Source of the DNA: Saprospiraceae bacterium
GTDB lineage: Bacteria; Bacteroidota; Bacteroidia; Chitinophagales; Saprospiraceae
Length of the DNA stretch: 35,897 nucleotides
Direction of reading: 5' to 3'
Assembly: GCA_030728245.1 (NCBI GenBank)
Contig: JANQZX010000030.1
Span: 3,282-39,178, forward strand
Positions 25,718-35,474 of the stretch are shown in pieces. The notes under the pieces were generated by a model. The model was not told where the DNA came from and searched no databases. It saw only the letters and a list, made by a program, of their open reading frames with translations. Made by a program: the position numbers and the translations under genes. The first letter of the stretch is position 1; each line of letters begins with the position of its first letter.

Positions 25718-27895
25718 ATGGCCGATTTCAAGACTTTTCCCCATTGGGATACTATCACTGAGGAGTTCATTAATGGGCAGCGAAAGGTAGAAGATGTCAA
25801 TCAATATGAACTTCTCATAGAGTTAGTAGCTTTTCATGAAAGATGTTATTATGTCTATAACGACGCGCTCATTTCCGACTTGAAGTTTGACCAGCTTTTT
25901 AAGTTATTGAAAGTTTTTGAGCAGTCTCATCCAGAAAGATTATTGGAACATAGTCCCACACAACGAGTAGGTAGCGATTTATCGGAGGAGGCGCCTTCTG
26001 TGGAACATCTGAATCCCATGCTTTCCCTTGAAAATTCCTATAATGCAGAAGATTTATTAGAATGGGATCAACAAATTAAACGCTTACTTCAGTTACCTGC
26101 AAACATGGCTATTGAATATGCCATTGAGCCTAAGTTTGATGGGGGGAGTATTGCCCTTGTGTATGAAAATGACTTGTTAGTTAGGGCGGCAACCAGGGGA
26201 AATGGTGTTTTAGGAGAGGAAATTACTGCCAATGCCAAGGCTATTCGTTCTATCCCCATGTCTGCAAAATTTAGTGACTTAGGTATTCTTAAGGCAGAAT
26301 TAAGAGGGGAAGTTTTAATTAGGAAGGATGTTTTTGCCAGCTTAAATGAAAAAAGAAAAGAGGAAAATATAGCTTTTTTCAATGAAACGGGAAAGGAAAA
26401 TAAAATACCCTTATTTGCCAATGCCAGGAATACTGCCACTGGTGGATTGAGGATGAAAGATCCTAAAGAGGTGGCTAAAAGGGGAATGGAAGCATTTATC
26501 TATACTTTTGGGTATGCCGTTGATGCGAATAACGAAAATGTTTTATCTAAATTTACTTCTCATCATGAAAGCATGGATATTCTGTCCAATCTTGGATTTA
26601 AAGTTCCTGGTGCAGAAAGGGAGGTTTGTAAAAATATAGAGGAAGTCATTAAGAAATGTGAAAACTGGCAAATTCAACGCGATACTTATCCTTATGAAAT
26701 TGATGGCATGGTAGTGAAAGTTGATGCCAGAGATTTACAGGAAAGAGCTGGATTTACTGCACATCACCCCCGATGGGCCATTGCCTTTAAATTCAAAGCC
26801 CAACAAGCGCAAAGCGAATTATTGGATGTGGAGTATCAGGTGGGTAAAATTGGAACCATAACACCCGTTGCTAAAATTAAACCTACAGAACTCGCTGGTG
26901 TGACTATTCGCTCCATTTCACTCCACAATGAGGATTTTATCACTTCAAAAGATTTGAGGATTGGCGATGCTATTCTTATTGAACGTGCGGGTGATGTTAT
27001 TCCCTATATCTCAAAAAGTTTTCCAGAGCTAAGAGACGGCTCAGAAAAAATGATCCAATTTCCTGTTCACTGTCCGGTAAATCAGACGGAAACCCTTGTA
27101 CTTTTGGTTAGGGAACAGGGTGAATCAGCCTGGCGATGCCCCCAATGTGTTTGTGGGGCTCAAAATTTACAGAGAATTATTTTTCATGTGTCCAAAGAAG
27201 CCATGGATATTGATGGTCTTGGCGCGTCTATTGTAGAAAGATTTTTTGATTTAGGATTTATTAAATCGTTACCTGATATTTATAATTTACCTTACGAGAA
27301 GTTGATTCAGTTGGATAATTTTAAGGAAAAATCAATTAATAACCTTAAAAACGCGATCGATAAGGCTAAAACTAATCCAATTCATCGATTTTTATATAGC
27401 TTAGGCATTCACCATTTAGGTAAAAAAGCATCCAGACTTTTAGCTTATGAAATAGATAATGTACTGGAATTGGCTTCCTGGAATAAGGATCGCTTTCTTC
27501 AAATAAAAGATATTGGTCCTGTTGTCGCGGATAATGTCATTGCGTTTTTTCAGGATCAGGCGAATATTGCTCTGTTGGAAAAACTGGAAGAACTGGGCGT
27601 TAATCTGAAGGCCACCATTGAAGACCGACCAAAAGAGGTTAATGCAGATAGTCCGTTTAACGGAAAAACCATCTTATTTACAGGGACACTGATGGTGATG
27701 GGAAGGAAAGAGGCGCAGGAAAAGGCAGAAATGGCGGGAGCGAAAAATATAAGTGCCGTAAGTAGTAATCTGGATTTTCTTGTGGTGGGCGAAAAAGCAG
27801 GTTCGAAGCGCAAGAAAGCAGAGGAAATTCCATCTATTACCATTTTGACGGAAAATGAATTCATAGCCTTGCTAAACAGTGAGACATCATCATGA
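25718..27895 (+). CDS. ligA: NAD-dependent DNA ligase LigA
   Basis: A 725-residue ligase, longer than the roughly 670 usual for LigA. Domains in order are domain Ia (AFHERCYYVYNDALISD, residues 38-54), the adenylation domain with the nucleophile Lys139 in EPKFDGG, the OB fold (TPVAKIKPTELAGVTI), a zinc finger region (452-479), helix-hairpin-helix repeats, and a C-terminal BRCT domain (NGKTILFTGTLM onward). The zinc finger is odd: where CPxC is expected it reads CPVN (Cys452, Asn455), and the second half is RCPQCVC (Cys474, Cys477, Cys479). The extra length is at the N-terminus and before the adenylation lysine. It is the essential replicative ligase and should not be confused with the ATP-dependent ligase of the helicase/PdeM cluster. 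Confidence 0.96.
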   Translation: MADFKTFPHWDTITEEFINGQRKVEDVNQYELLIELVAFHERCYYVYNDALISDLKFDQLFKLLKVFEQSHPERLLEHSPTQRVGSDLSEEAPSVEHLNPMLSLENSYNAEDLLEWDQQIKRLLQLPANMAIEYAIEPKFDGGSIALVYENDLLVRAATRGNGVLGEEITANAKAIRSIPMSAKFSDLGILKAELRGEVLIRKDVFASLNEKRKEENIAFFNETGKENKIPLFANARNTATGGLRMKDPKEVAKRGMEAFIYTFGYAVDANNENVLSKFTSHHESMDILSNLGFKVPGAEREVCKNIEEVIKKCENWQIQRDTYPYEIDGMVVKVDARDLQERAGFTAHHPRWAIAFKFKAQQAQSELLDVEYQVGKIGTITPVAKIKPTELAGVTIRSISLHNEDFITSKDLRIGDAILIERAGDVIPYISKSFPELRDGSEKMIQFPVHCPVNQTETLVLLVREQGESAWRCPQCVCGAQNLQRIIFHVSKEAMDIDGLGASIVERFFDLGFIKSLPDIYNLPYEKLIQLDNFKEKSINNLKNAIDKAKTNPIHRFLYSLGIHHLGKKASRLLAYEIDNVLELASWNKDRFLQIKDIGPVVADNVIAFFQDQANIALLEKLEELGVNLKATIEDRPKEVNADSPFNGKTILFTGTLMVMGRKEAQEKAEMAGAKNISAVSSNLDFLVVGEKAGSKRKKAEEIPSITILTENEFIALLNSETSS

Positions 27896-27916
27896 TTTAC
27901 CCTTGAAGGACTTAAT

Positions 27917-29587
27917 TTATTGCATAAATCGGTCAAGATAAGGTGTCATTACGGTGGCAATAACGGCAGTGGCCATGTTTTTTGCATCGGCCCCAACCAT
28001 TCCTTTTTGAAGAAAATGATCTTCTATTCGGATAAAAGACTGGAAATAGGCAATTTTCAAGGCAGTCAGCATTCGCACATTAATTGGATCTTTTTTGCCC
28101 CATAGCTCTAGTTTTTCCCAGACCTGCGTCTCCCATTGTAAAGCATTTTTAGACGATGCGGCGTCTAGTGGCTGGGTACTATTATACAAAAAAGCTCTTT
28201 CTTCTGCCGCCTGGAATAATTCCTGTTGATCGGGTTGTTTTCCGCCTAAATAAACCATTATGTTATTTAATAAACGGAAATCCTGCCAATCCATAGCATA
28301 GTCACATCCGCTGATAGCTGGATTTTTTACTTTAGCATCATTGAATCTATTTACAGCAGCCTGGGTTTCTTTTCTGTGGGCATTAAATAACCAGCAGGGC
28401 GTAGGTATGGTATTATCGGGCGTACTGTGAATATAAAAAAGGTGTAGTATCAGCTGTTCAATATTTGGATAAGAATAAACTGCCTTAAAGTCAAAAAAAG
28501 GCATGTTGGGTGGCGATTTTGATAGTCCGGAAAAGGCGCCTTTGATAGCTGCATTCATTTTTAAATCAACCTCTTTTCCTGCTCCATTTTTTAAAAATGT
28601 CAAATAGGCGGAATATGCTTTTGCCAAGGGGTCTGAAAATTTATTGATAGCAACAAAAGGATCACTTATTTCTGGCATCCTGTCTATTATAGAAGATAAT
28701 TTGTCCAAATCAACAGGTAAACCTGTTTTCACCTCATTTTTTGAGGTAAAAGACTTCATTTCCGGGAGATTTTTCAAGGCATTTTCAAAAGAAACCCTGG
28801 TGGCATCATTGTAATATCCCGATAAGACACCTGGATAGTAGTTTTCGCTTTTTAATACTTTCTGTAAAGATAAAACGGAGGTTCTTTTGAGGGTAGAGAG
28901 AATATTTGGGGTAGCTCCTATTTTAGCATCCATAGTTTTTGGAGGCCAAAAAGAAGTTGCCTCTTCCGTTAATACAGAAGGTGCGTCACCTTTTACACTC
29001 AGTGGACTTATTGTATTTTGTTTAACATCGGAAAGCACCTGGTTCGATTCAAATGCGCCAACGGGAAAAGTAGCCATTTCATTCAGTTCCCGGGCAAAGG
29101 CATCAGAAAAGCCCTTGCTTTTTAAAAGCGCTAACTCATTTCTTGCTTCTTCCAGCGTTTGGAATGGACCCGCTACTATTTTTAATACCTCTGTTTGGGG
29201 AAAGGCAAATAAAGAGGGAACGGCTTCAAATTTAGACCAATTTACCTGCTTGTTCTTTTCAATAGAGCCCAGTTGAACATAATATTTTGCAGAGCCTTTG
29301 CTCACATCTTTACTGCCAAGATCTGCCTTAGTGAATCCAAGTCTTTTGATATTTGCCAGGGCTTCTTCCGCCTTTTCCCTGGTTTCAAATCCTAATAGAA
29401 AAACATCGGCACGGGTTGCGTCCGTTTTTTTTGCATGTAAAAAGCCTAAATGAGAAATTTTACTAAAATCATTATAGGAAGGGTTTGAAAAATTTCCTAA
29501 ATGCACATACAACTGAAAATTTTGCTGAGCAAAATTCACATTCATAAAAATAAAGAGACATAAAACGGCTGAAAATATTTTATTCAT
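27917..29587 (-). CDS. Exported SPOR-repeat protein with peptidoglycan-binding-like segment
   Basis: A 556-residue protein with a signal peptide (cleavage near NFAQQ, residue 20). Two SPOR-like units follow, about residues 24-90 (FQLYVHLGNF) and 101-168 (KYYVQLGSIE, KIVAGPF); SPOR domains bind denuded septal peptidoglycan. Residues about 235-272 (VLSLQKVLKSENYYPGVLSGYYNDATRVSFE) resemble a PG_binding_1 fold; this stretch is described, not proven. The C-terminal 280 residues are helical and unrecognised, with two Cys and repeated Trp. A cell-envelope role is likely. It converges on ligA with 21 bases between stop codons. Confidence 0.7.
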   Translation of the reverse strand: MNKIFSAVLCLFIFMNVNFAQQNFQLYVHLGNFSNPSYNDFSKISHLGFLHAKKTDATRADVFLLGFETREKAEEALANIKRLGFTKADLGSKDVSKGSAKYYVQLGSIEKNKQVNWSKFEAVPSLFAFPQTEVLKIVAGPFQTLEEARNELALLKSKGFSDAFARELNEMATFPVGAFESNQVLSDVKQNTISPLSVKGDAPSVLTEEATSFWPPKTMDAKIGATPNILSTLKRTSVLSLQKVLKSENYYPGVLSGYYNDATRVSFENALKNLPEMKSFTSKNEVKTGLPVDLDKLSSIIDRMPEISDPFVAINKFSDPLAKAYSAYLTFLKNGAGKEVDLKMNAAIKGAFSGLSKSPPNMPFFDFKAVYSYPNIEQLILHLFYIHSTPDNTIPTPCWLFNAHRKETQAAVNRFNDAKVKNPAISGCDYAMDWQDFRLLNNIMVYLGGKQPDQQELFQAAEERAFLYNSTQPLDAASSKNALQWETQVWEKLELWGKKDPINVRMLTALKIAYFQSFIRIEDHFLQKGMVGADAKNMATAVIATVMTPYLDRFMQ

Positions 29588-29622
29588 GATAATGGGGGCT
29601 AATCGCAGGAAAGTTTGAACAT

Positions 29623-29919
29623 TTAGTTCAGTGAAAATTGCATTAACTTTTCCGCAGTATGATAAAACATTAACTCTGACACAAATGGATGCATGTAATC
29701 TGCTAAGGGCATATTGGCAATGATTTCCATTACTTCAAACTCCGATTGAGCTTCAACGACCACCCATAAAACCGACCTATCCATAGACAGAGCATAAGAA
29801 CGAATTTTGCCAACGGCTAATAATTCGTCGATATGCAAGCGCTGACTTGGTATTAAAGCGATGAAATCATCATCAAATTCCTCTGGCAATTCAAATTCTA
29901 CCATAAAAGGCTTCTTCAT
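29623..29919 (-). CDS. Muconolactone isomerase-like ferredoxin-fold protein
   Basis: A 98-residue protein resembling the muconolactone delta-isomerase (MIase) family: a first strand FMVEFELPEE, a helix, LLAVGKIRSYALSMDRSVLWVVVEA, and a tail LADYMHPFVSELMFY. No other aromatic catabolism genes are near, so enzymatic isomerase activity should not be assumed; many such small proteins have no known substrate. It lies 35 bases upstream of the SPOR-protein gene on the same strand and may be co-transcribed with it. Confidence 0.7.
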   Translation of the reverse strand: MKKPFMVEFELPEEFDDDFIALIPSQRLHIDELLAVGKIRSYALSMDRSVLWVVVEAQSEFEVMEIIANMPLADYMHPFVSELMFYHTAEKLMQFSLN

Positions 29920-30005
29920 CGAGTATGGATTTAACCTTTAATTCTTGATTAACGAATAATTATTTAAATTTAGTTGATTTTTTTCAATTAATTTATTTTT
30001 ATAAA

Positions 30006-30863
30006 CTAATCGATGTAAAAACCCATCTTTCCCATTTGGTAATCTCTCATCGCTTTCATAATTTCTGTTTGAGAATTCATAACAAACGGACCGTACTGAG
30101 CTAAGGGTTCTTCAATGGGTTCACCGCATAAAACAAGTATTTCGGTGTCTGAAAGGCCTTCAATGCCTATACCATCTCCCTTGTTTGTGAAGTAAATCAT
30201 TTTTCCAGCTGGGTAATCAAAATTATCATTCAATATTATTTTACCTGATAAAATATAAATACAGGCATTGAAATTTTCGGGTATCGGGATGTGAGTCTTC
30301 CCACCAGATAAAATGCTTGTCTGAATAATAATCATAGGACTAAAAGTATCAACGATTCCTTTTTGCCCGTTCCAGTTACCACTTACCAAACGATGTGTTA
30401 CCTTGTTTTCCGCAATGATTGGGATGTCATTTTTTCTAATCTCCTGATACTTAGGTTGTGTCATTTTATTTTGGGCAGCTAAATTAACCCAAAGCTGAAT
30501 ACCTTCAATGGTTCCCCCATTTTCTAGGAAAAAATCACTTGCCCGCTCACTATGAATAATGCCTCGACCCGCTGTCATCCATTGAATATCACCCGCTTCC
30601 AAAATACCCTCATTCCCTAAACTATCTTTATGTCTTATGCCACCCTGGTAAAGGAAGGTCACCGGCTCGAATCCTCTGTGAGGGTGTGGACCGAGATCAA
30701 TGGGGTCAAAGCCGGGTTCAACTTTTATAGGCCCAAAATGATGAAGCAATAAAAAAGGACTAATCTGGGGTACTTTTTGTGTAGGTAAAGGCTGTTTTAC
30801 CTGAAAAGAACCCATGTCAATAATACTACTTTCCAAAATATGAGATACAGACCTATAATTCAT
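30006..30863 (-). CDS. Pirin family protein
   Basis: A 285-residue bicupin. The N-terminal cupin carries the pirin signature HPHRGFEPVTF and GRGIIHSE; metal ligands are His60, His62, His104 and Glu106, matching human pirin. A C-terminal pirin domain follows (about 165-270). Bacterial pirins are often quercetinase-like dioxygenases or regulators; the actual role here is unknown. It is divergent from the nucleotidase-xylBA operon, separated by about 110 bases, and has no close partner downstream. Confidence 0.93.
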   Translation of the reverse strand: MNYRSVSHILESSIIDMGSFQVKQPLPTQKVPQISPFLLLHHFGPIKVEPGFDPIDLGPHPHRGFEPVTFLYQGGIRHKDSLGNEGILEAGDIQWMTAGRGIIHSERASDFFLENGGTIEGIQLWVNLAAQNKMTQPKYQEIRKNDIPIIAENKVTHRLVSGNWNGQKGIVDTFSPMIIIQTSILSGGKTHIPIPENFNACIYILSGKIILNDNFDYPAGKMIYFTNKGDGIGIEGLSDTEILVLCGEPIEEPLAQYGPFVMNSQTEIMKAMRDYQMGKMGFYID

Positions 30864-30916
30864 GGTTTATTTTGATACACTAACAAATTAATTTTATTTT
30901 CGGTTTATGCCTATAT

Positions 30917-30924
30917 TAATTTTG
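30917..30924 (+). promoter_or_regulatory. Candidate -7 element for the nucleotidase-xylB-xylA operon
   Basis: TAATTTTG matches TAnnTTTG exactly. The start would be near 30931, leaving a leader of about 50 bases. No clear -33 TTG is seen, which may fit a regulated promoter. Confidence 0.4.
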
Positions 30925-30982
30925 TGGTCATGCCCTTTGTTTTTGTTAAATTCCCTCTATATTGTTCATCAAAATGTACAGG

Positions 30983-31528
30983 ATGAAAAAAAAGATTGCT
31001 TTGGACATGGATGAGGTGATTGTAAATATTTATGACCGTTTTATTTCTCTCTATGTGGAACAGTATAACGTCGTTCCAAATCCGGAGGATTATTTGGGCA
31101 GAAAGTTTTACAATGTCAAAGGGGCAGAAAATTTCAGAAACTATCTTTTTGAACCTGGATTTTTTTTGGATTTACCCATTTTTGAGGGTGCTGCTGAGGT
31201 AGTAGAGTGGTTAAATACCCATTTTGATTTATTCATAGTGACGGCAGCTCAGGAATTTCCACATTCCTTAATTGATAAATATCATTGGTTACAAAAACAT
31301 TTACCCTTTATTTCATGGAAGCAATTTGTATTTTGTGGGGATAAATCTATTATCAAAGCAGATTATATGATTGATGATCACGTCCACAATCTGAAAACTT
31401 TCGACGGGCTTGGATTATTATTTTCAGCATCACATAATATCAATGAAAATGGATATATTAGATTGAATAATTGGAATGAGGTGAAGTTGTTTTTTGAAAA
31501 GGAATTAGAAAATGAGCCTGTGAGGTAA
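30983..31528 (+). CDS. 5'(3')-deoxyribonucleotidase-like HAD protein
   Basis: About 181 residues from the ATG at 30983 (MKKKIALDMDEV); an in-frame ATG at 30974 and a TTG at 30962 are alternatives. The HAD-fold motif I is DMDEV with two aspartates, motif II has the Thr in FIVTAAQ, and motif III/IV is the Asp pair in YMIDDH. The length and sequence fit the NT5C-type 5' deoxynucleotidase family, which removes phosphate from deoxynucleoside monophosphates. It precedes xylB by 14 bases on the same strand. Its link with xylose use is unclear and may be only shared transcription. Confidence 0.85.
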   Translation: MKKKIALDMDEVIVNIYDRFISLYVEQYNVVPNPEDYLGRKFYNVKGAENFRNYLFEPGFFLDLPIFEGAAEVVEWLNTHFDLFIVTAAQEFPHSLIDKYHWLQKHLPFISWKQFVFCGDKSIIKADYMIDDHVHNLKTFDGLGLLFSASHNINENGYIRLNNWNEVKLFFEKELENEPVR

Positions 31529-31542
31529 ATTAAACAGAAAAA

Positions 31543-33027
31543 ATGAAGTGCATTGGGTTTGATTTAGGCAGTTCTTCCATTAAAGCTGCCATCATTGATA
31601 CGGAATCAGGGGTATTGTTGGGTACTTGCCAATATCCTGATTCGGAAATGGCGATTGATTCTCCAGAACCGGGATTTGCTGAACAAGACCCAAACGTGTG
31701 GTGGGAAAATTGTCAGAAAGTTTCCCGGAAATTGTTGGCTCAAACGGGTATTGATCCCAATGAAATAAAAGGTATTGGTATCGCCTATCAAATGCATGGC
31801 CTGGTTTGTTTGGATAATGAGGGGGAAGTCTTGAGACCTTCTATCATTTGGTGTGATTCCAGAGCGGTCTCTCAAGGTGAATTAGCGTTTAACGCATTAG
31901 GATCAGACTATTGTCTGTCCCATTTATTAAATTCCCCGGGTAATTTTACAGCATCAAAATTAAGATGGGTGCAGGAAAATGAGCCTGAAATTTTTGCAAA
32001 AATTAAAACCGTTTTCTTGCCTGGAGATTATCTGGCCTGGTGTATGACTGGTGAAAAGAATACCACCATCACTGGATTATCAGAGGGTGTTTTTTGGGAT
32101 TTTAAAAATAAAGAAATTTCAAGTGAACTGTTGGAGCACTGGCAAATACCAGCTACGTTACTTCCGCCCATTACCAATGTTTTTGGGGAACAAGGTTTTC
32201 TGTCGGAAAAAGCTGCTAATTTATTGGGACTCCCAGAAGGAATTCCAGTGGCCTATAGAGCTGGAGATCAGCCAAATAATGCATTGTCTCTTGGTGTTTT
32301 AGAACCTGGTGAAATTGCGGCAACAGGTGGAACTTCTGGCGTGGTATATGCCGTGGCCAATGAAATTATACCTGACAGCGAATCGAGGGTTAACTCTTTT
32401 GCCCACGTGAATTACACAATAAATGATCCTAAAATTGGGGTGTTACTTTGTATCAATGGAACGGGAATATTATATAGCTGGCTGAAAAACCAATGGGGAA
32501 AGGGGCTTTTGTCTTATGCGGAAATGGAGAATGTAGCTGCAGGAATCCCTGAAGGTTCTGATGGATTAACCATTATTCCCTTTGGAAATGGGGCGGAAAG
32601 AATTTTAAAAAATAAACAATTAGGAGCCTCTATTTCAGGGCTGGATTTTAATAGACATACATCGGATCATTTTATTCGCGCTGCCCTGGAAGGCATTGCT
32701 TTCTCCTTTCAATATGGTATGTCTATTTTAAATGAAATGGGCATTCAGGCAAATCGAATAAAAGTGGGGAATGATAACTTGTTCCAATCTACTATTTTTT
32801 CTCAAACGCTTTCTAATATTTCTTCCTGCTCCATTGAAATTGTTAAAACAAATGGTGCCGAGGGTGCCGCAAGAGGCGCTGCCTTTGGTTGTGGATTTTA
32901 TACAACATTGGCAGAAGCAGTCGGACAAACAGAATCAATCCATACTTTTCATCCAGAACCTGTTTCTGATGCTTTATCCGCAGCGGCATTAAAATGGAGA
33001 CAAATACTTAAAAACAACCTACAATGA
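31543..33027 (+). CDS. xylB: Xylulokinase
   Basis: A 494-residue FGGY-family kinase that phosphorylates D-xylulose. The phosphate-1 motif FDLGSSSIK is at the N-terminus (Asp7). MHG at 84-86 and WCDSR (Asp105) form the sugar site. The catalytic base is Asp242 in AGDQPNNA, followed by the GGTSG nucleotide loop. Its stop overlaps the xylA start (ATGA), so the two are translationally coupled. Together they carry D-xylose to xylulose 5-phosphate, entering the pentose phosphate pathway. Confidence 0.95.
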   Translation: MKCIGFDLGSSSIKAAIIDTESGVLLGTCQYPDSEMAIDSPEPGFAEQDPNVWWENCQKVSRKLLAQTGIDPNEIKGIGIAYQMHGLVCLDNEGEVLRPSIIWCDSRAVSQGELAFNALGSDYCLSHLLNSPGNFTASKLRWVQENEPEIFAKIKTVFLPGDYLAWCMTGEKNTTITGLSEGVFWDFKNKEISSELLEHWQIPATLLPPITNVFGEQGFLSEKAANLLGLPEGIPVAYRAGDQPNNALSLGVLEPGEIAATGGTSGVVYAVANEIIPDSESRVNSFAHVNYTINDPKIGVLLCINGTGILYSWLKNQWGKGLLSYAEMENVAAGIPEGSDGLTIIPFGNGAERILKNKQLGASISGLDFNRHTSDHFIRAALEGIAFSFQYGMSILNEMGIQANRIKVGNDNLFQSTIFSQTLSNISSCSIEIVKTNGAEGAARGAAFGCGFYTTLAEAVGQTESIHTFHPEPVSDALSAAALKWRQILKNNLQ

Positions 33028-34361
33028 GTTCAAAAAATGTATTGACGGGTGCTAAAACCTTTTTTCCGGAAGTTGAAGTTGTACCTTTTGAAGGTAAAGA
33101 TTCAGATAATCCTTTCGCTTTTAAATATTATAATCCAGACCAGCTTATTTCTGGAAAATCGATGGCTGATCATTTTCGGTTTGCAATAGCTTATTGGCAT
33201 TCCTTCTGTGGAAATGGAGCTGACCCATTTGGTATGCCTACCAGGAATATGCCTTGGTTAAATGCCAGTAATCCAATGGATAGGGCAAAGGATAAAATGG
33301 ACGCTGCCTTCGAATTTATAACAAAAATTCAGGCGCCCTACTTTTGTTTTCACGATTTCGATTTGATTGAAGAGGGTCACTCTTTGGTGGAATCTGAGAA
33401 AAGATTACAATTTATCGGAGATTATGCCAAGGAAAAAATGGCTGCTTCTGGGGTGAAAGTTCTATGGGGAACGGCTAATCTTTTTAGCCATCCAAGATAT
33501 ATGAATGGTGCAGCAACAAATCCCGATTTTTCGGTAGTTGCTTATGCCGCCGCTCAGGTTAAACATGCCTTAGATATTTCTATTCAGCTCGGTGCTGAAA
33601 ACTATGTATTCTGGGGTGGAAGAGAGGGTTATTTGTCCTTGTTAAATACAGATATGAAAAGAGAGGTAGCGCATTTGGCTACTTTCCTTCATGCAGCTAA
33701 AGATTATGCAAGAAGTCAAGGCTTTAAAGGACATTTCTTCATTGAGCCAAAACCAGCAGAACCTACAAAACATCAATATGATTATGATTCCGCTACCGTG
33801 ATAGGTTTCTTGAAGGCAAATGGCCTTGAGAATGATTTTAAATTGAATATTGAGGTGAATCATGCGACCCTTGCCCTGCATACTTTTCAGCATGAATTAA
33901 CGGTTGCCGCAGCCGATAATATGATTGGTAGTATAGATGCCAATAGAGGTGATTATCAAAATGGATGGGATACCGACCAGTTCCCCAATAATTTGGGTGA
34001 GTTGACAGAAGCCATGCTGGTGATTCTTCAAGCGGGTGGATTTCAAGGTGGGGGCGTCAATTTCGATGCCAAAATAAGAAGAAATTCCACAGATAATACA
34101 GACTTGTTCCTGGCACATATTGGAGGCATGGATACTTTTGCGCGCGCACTCATTGCTGCGGACAAAATAATCAATAAATCTGCCTATGTTTCTCTTAGAA
34201 ATGAGAGATATGCGTCATTTGATTCAGGTGATGGAGCCCTTTTTGAAAAGGGAAAATTATCCTTGGAAGACTTGCATAAATTAGCTGGATCTTCTGCCGA
34301 TCCTGTTCAAAAAAGTGGAAAGCAGGAGCTATTTGAAAATATTTTAAATCAATATATTTAA
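33024..34361 (+). CDS. xylA: Xylose isomerase
   Basis: A 445-residue class II-type xylose isomerase converting D-xylose to D-xylulose. Active-site residues read directly: His110 and Asp113 in CFHDFD, Glu241 and Lys243 in [11 protein letters not shown], Glu277 and His280 in EVNHA, Asp305, and Asp316/Asp318 in [15 protein letters not shown] (196-203) is also diagnostic. It overlaps xylB by four bases. No xylose regulator or dedicated transporter is adjacent; the SGLT-type symporter 14 kb upstream could serve. An inverted repeat just after the stop may end the transcript. Confidence 0.98.
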   Translation: MSSKNVLTGAKTFFPEVEVVPFEGKDSDNPFAFKYYNPDQLISGKSMADHFRFAIAYWHSFCGNGADPFGMPTRNMPWLNASNPMDRAKDKMDAAFEFITKIQAPYFCFHDFDLIEEGHSLVESEKRLQFIGDYAKEKMAASGVKVLWGTANLFSHPRYMNGAATNPDFSVVAYAAAQVKHALDISIQLGAENYVFWGGREGYLSLLNTDMKREVAHLATFLHAAKDYARSQGFKGHFFIEPKPAEPTKHQYDYDSATVIGFLKANGLENDFKLNIEVNHATLALHTFQHELTVAAADNMIGSIDANRGDYQNGWDTDQFPNNLGELTEAMLVILQAGGFQGGGVNFDAKIRRNSTDNTDLFLAHIGGMDTFARALIAADKIINKSAYVSLRNERYASFDSGDGALFEKGKLSLEDLHKLAGSSADPVQKSGKQELFENILNQYI

Positions 34362-34373
34362 ATAATAATGCTT

Positions 34374-34423
34374 TTGGGGTTCAGTGGATGCTGTTTAAAA
34401 ATCAAGCGTCAACTGAACCCCAA
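34374..34423. terminator. Inverted repeat between convergent xylA and dinB
   Basis: A perfect 12-base inverted repeat, TTGGGGTTCAGT at 34374-34385 and ACTGAACCCCAA at 34412-34423, encloses a 26-base loop. The right arm lies in the 3' end of dinB (stop at 34395-34397). On the + strand T-rich sequence follows after a few bases. It may act as a terminator for xylA, though the long loop makes this uncertain. Confidence 0.45.
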
Positions 34424-35474
34424 CCATTGTTTGTTCTTTTTTCAAGTTGGAAACGGAAACACCTAAAAGGCGAATCGAGAAAATATCTCCGGTAAGTTCT
34501 TTCATTAATTCTTCTGCAACAGTATAAAATAATTGATAATCATTTAGTTCTGTTGTAAATGTTTTGCTTTTTGTCTCGAGGACAAAATTAAAATGCTTGA
34601 TTTTAATCGTTATTGTTTTTCCAAAATTATCGTCGATATCCATAAAACGGAATAATTTTTCACAGAGGGTTTCCAGCGTTAATTCTAAAAAATGGAGATC
34701 GCTACAATCTTCTGAAAAGGTTCTTTCGGTGCCAATAGATTTTCGGTGCCTGATTGGATTTACCAATCGTCGGTCATCCCCTCTGACTATTTGATAATAA
34801 TAAGATCCTGCCTTACCAAATACCTTCATCAGGTCTTGCTGGGACCATTTTAATAAATCCTCACCTTTATAAATGCCCATTCTTTTGCACCTTTCAGCCG
34901 TTATTTTACCTATTCCATGGAAGCGGGAGATGGGTAGTTGTTTTAAAAAATCAGGCCCTTCAATGGGAGTGATTACTTTTATACCATTCGGCTTATTGAC
35001 ATCAGAGGCTACTTTAGCTAAAAATTTATTGTAAGAAACACCGGCTGAAGCAGTTAGCCCTGTTTCTATTTCAATTCTTTTCCTAATTTCCATGGCGATT
35101 AATGTGGCCGACGGTAGGGAAAGTTTATTGTGAGTGACATCGAGATAAGCTTCGTCCAGAGAAAGCGGTTCAACCAAGTCTGTAAAATCTTGAAATATCG
35201 TTCGAATGACTTTTGAAACCGCCTTGTATTTGTCGAAACTACCTCTAACAAAAATAATTTGGGGGCATTTTTTACGCGCAAGCATTCCTGGCATAGCTGA
35301 TCTAACGCCATATTTTCTGGCTTCATAAGAAGCAGAGGCAACTACACCGCGGTTACCACCTCCACCTACCGCTATTGGCTTCCCTCTCAAAGAAGGATCA
35401 TCTCTTTGTTCAACGGAGGCAAAAAAGGCATCCATATCAATATGAATGATTTTTCTTATTTCAGGGGGTGACAT
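34395..35474 (-). CDS. dinB: DNA polymerase IV (Y family, translesion)
   Basis: A 359-residue error-prone polymerase. Catalytic acids are visible: Asp13 in HIDMDAFFASVE and Asp107-Glu108 in SLDEAYLD. KPIAVGG, SYEARKYGVRSAMP and the helix-hairpin-helix region PISRFHGIGKITAERC are typical of DinB. The little-finger domain follows. The extreme C-terminus, QLTLDF, is a beta-clamp-binding motif. Its start lies 14 bases inside the end of the inhibitor gene, implying co-transcription. The product handles damage bypass during replication. Confidence 0.96.
   Translation of the reverse strand: MSPPEIRKIIHIDMDAFFASVEQRDDPSLRGKPIAVGGGGNRGVVASASYEARKYGVRSAMPGMLARKKCPQIIFVRGSFDKYKAVSKVIRTIFQDFTDLVEPLSLDEAYLDVTHNKLSLPSATLIAMEIRKRIEIETGLTASAGVSYNKFLAKVASDVNKPNGIKVITPIEGPDFLKQLPISRFHGIGKITAERCKRMGIYKGEDLLKWSQQDLMKVFGKAGSYYYQIVRGDDRRLVNPIRHRKSIGTERTFSEDCSDLHFLELTLETLCEKLFRFMDIDDNFGKTITIKIKHFNFVLETKSKTFTTELNDYQLFYTVAEELMKELTGDIFSIRLLGVSVSNLKKEQTMVGVQLTLDF

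Noticed and set aside
13650-27895. LigA as the ligase partner of the helicase/PdeM pair
   Set aside because: LigA is NAD-dependent and housekeeping, lies in another transcript about 10 kb away, and the family association is with an ATP-dependent ligase.
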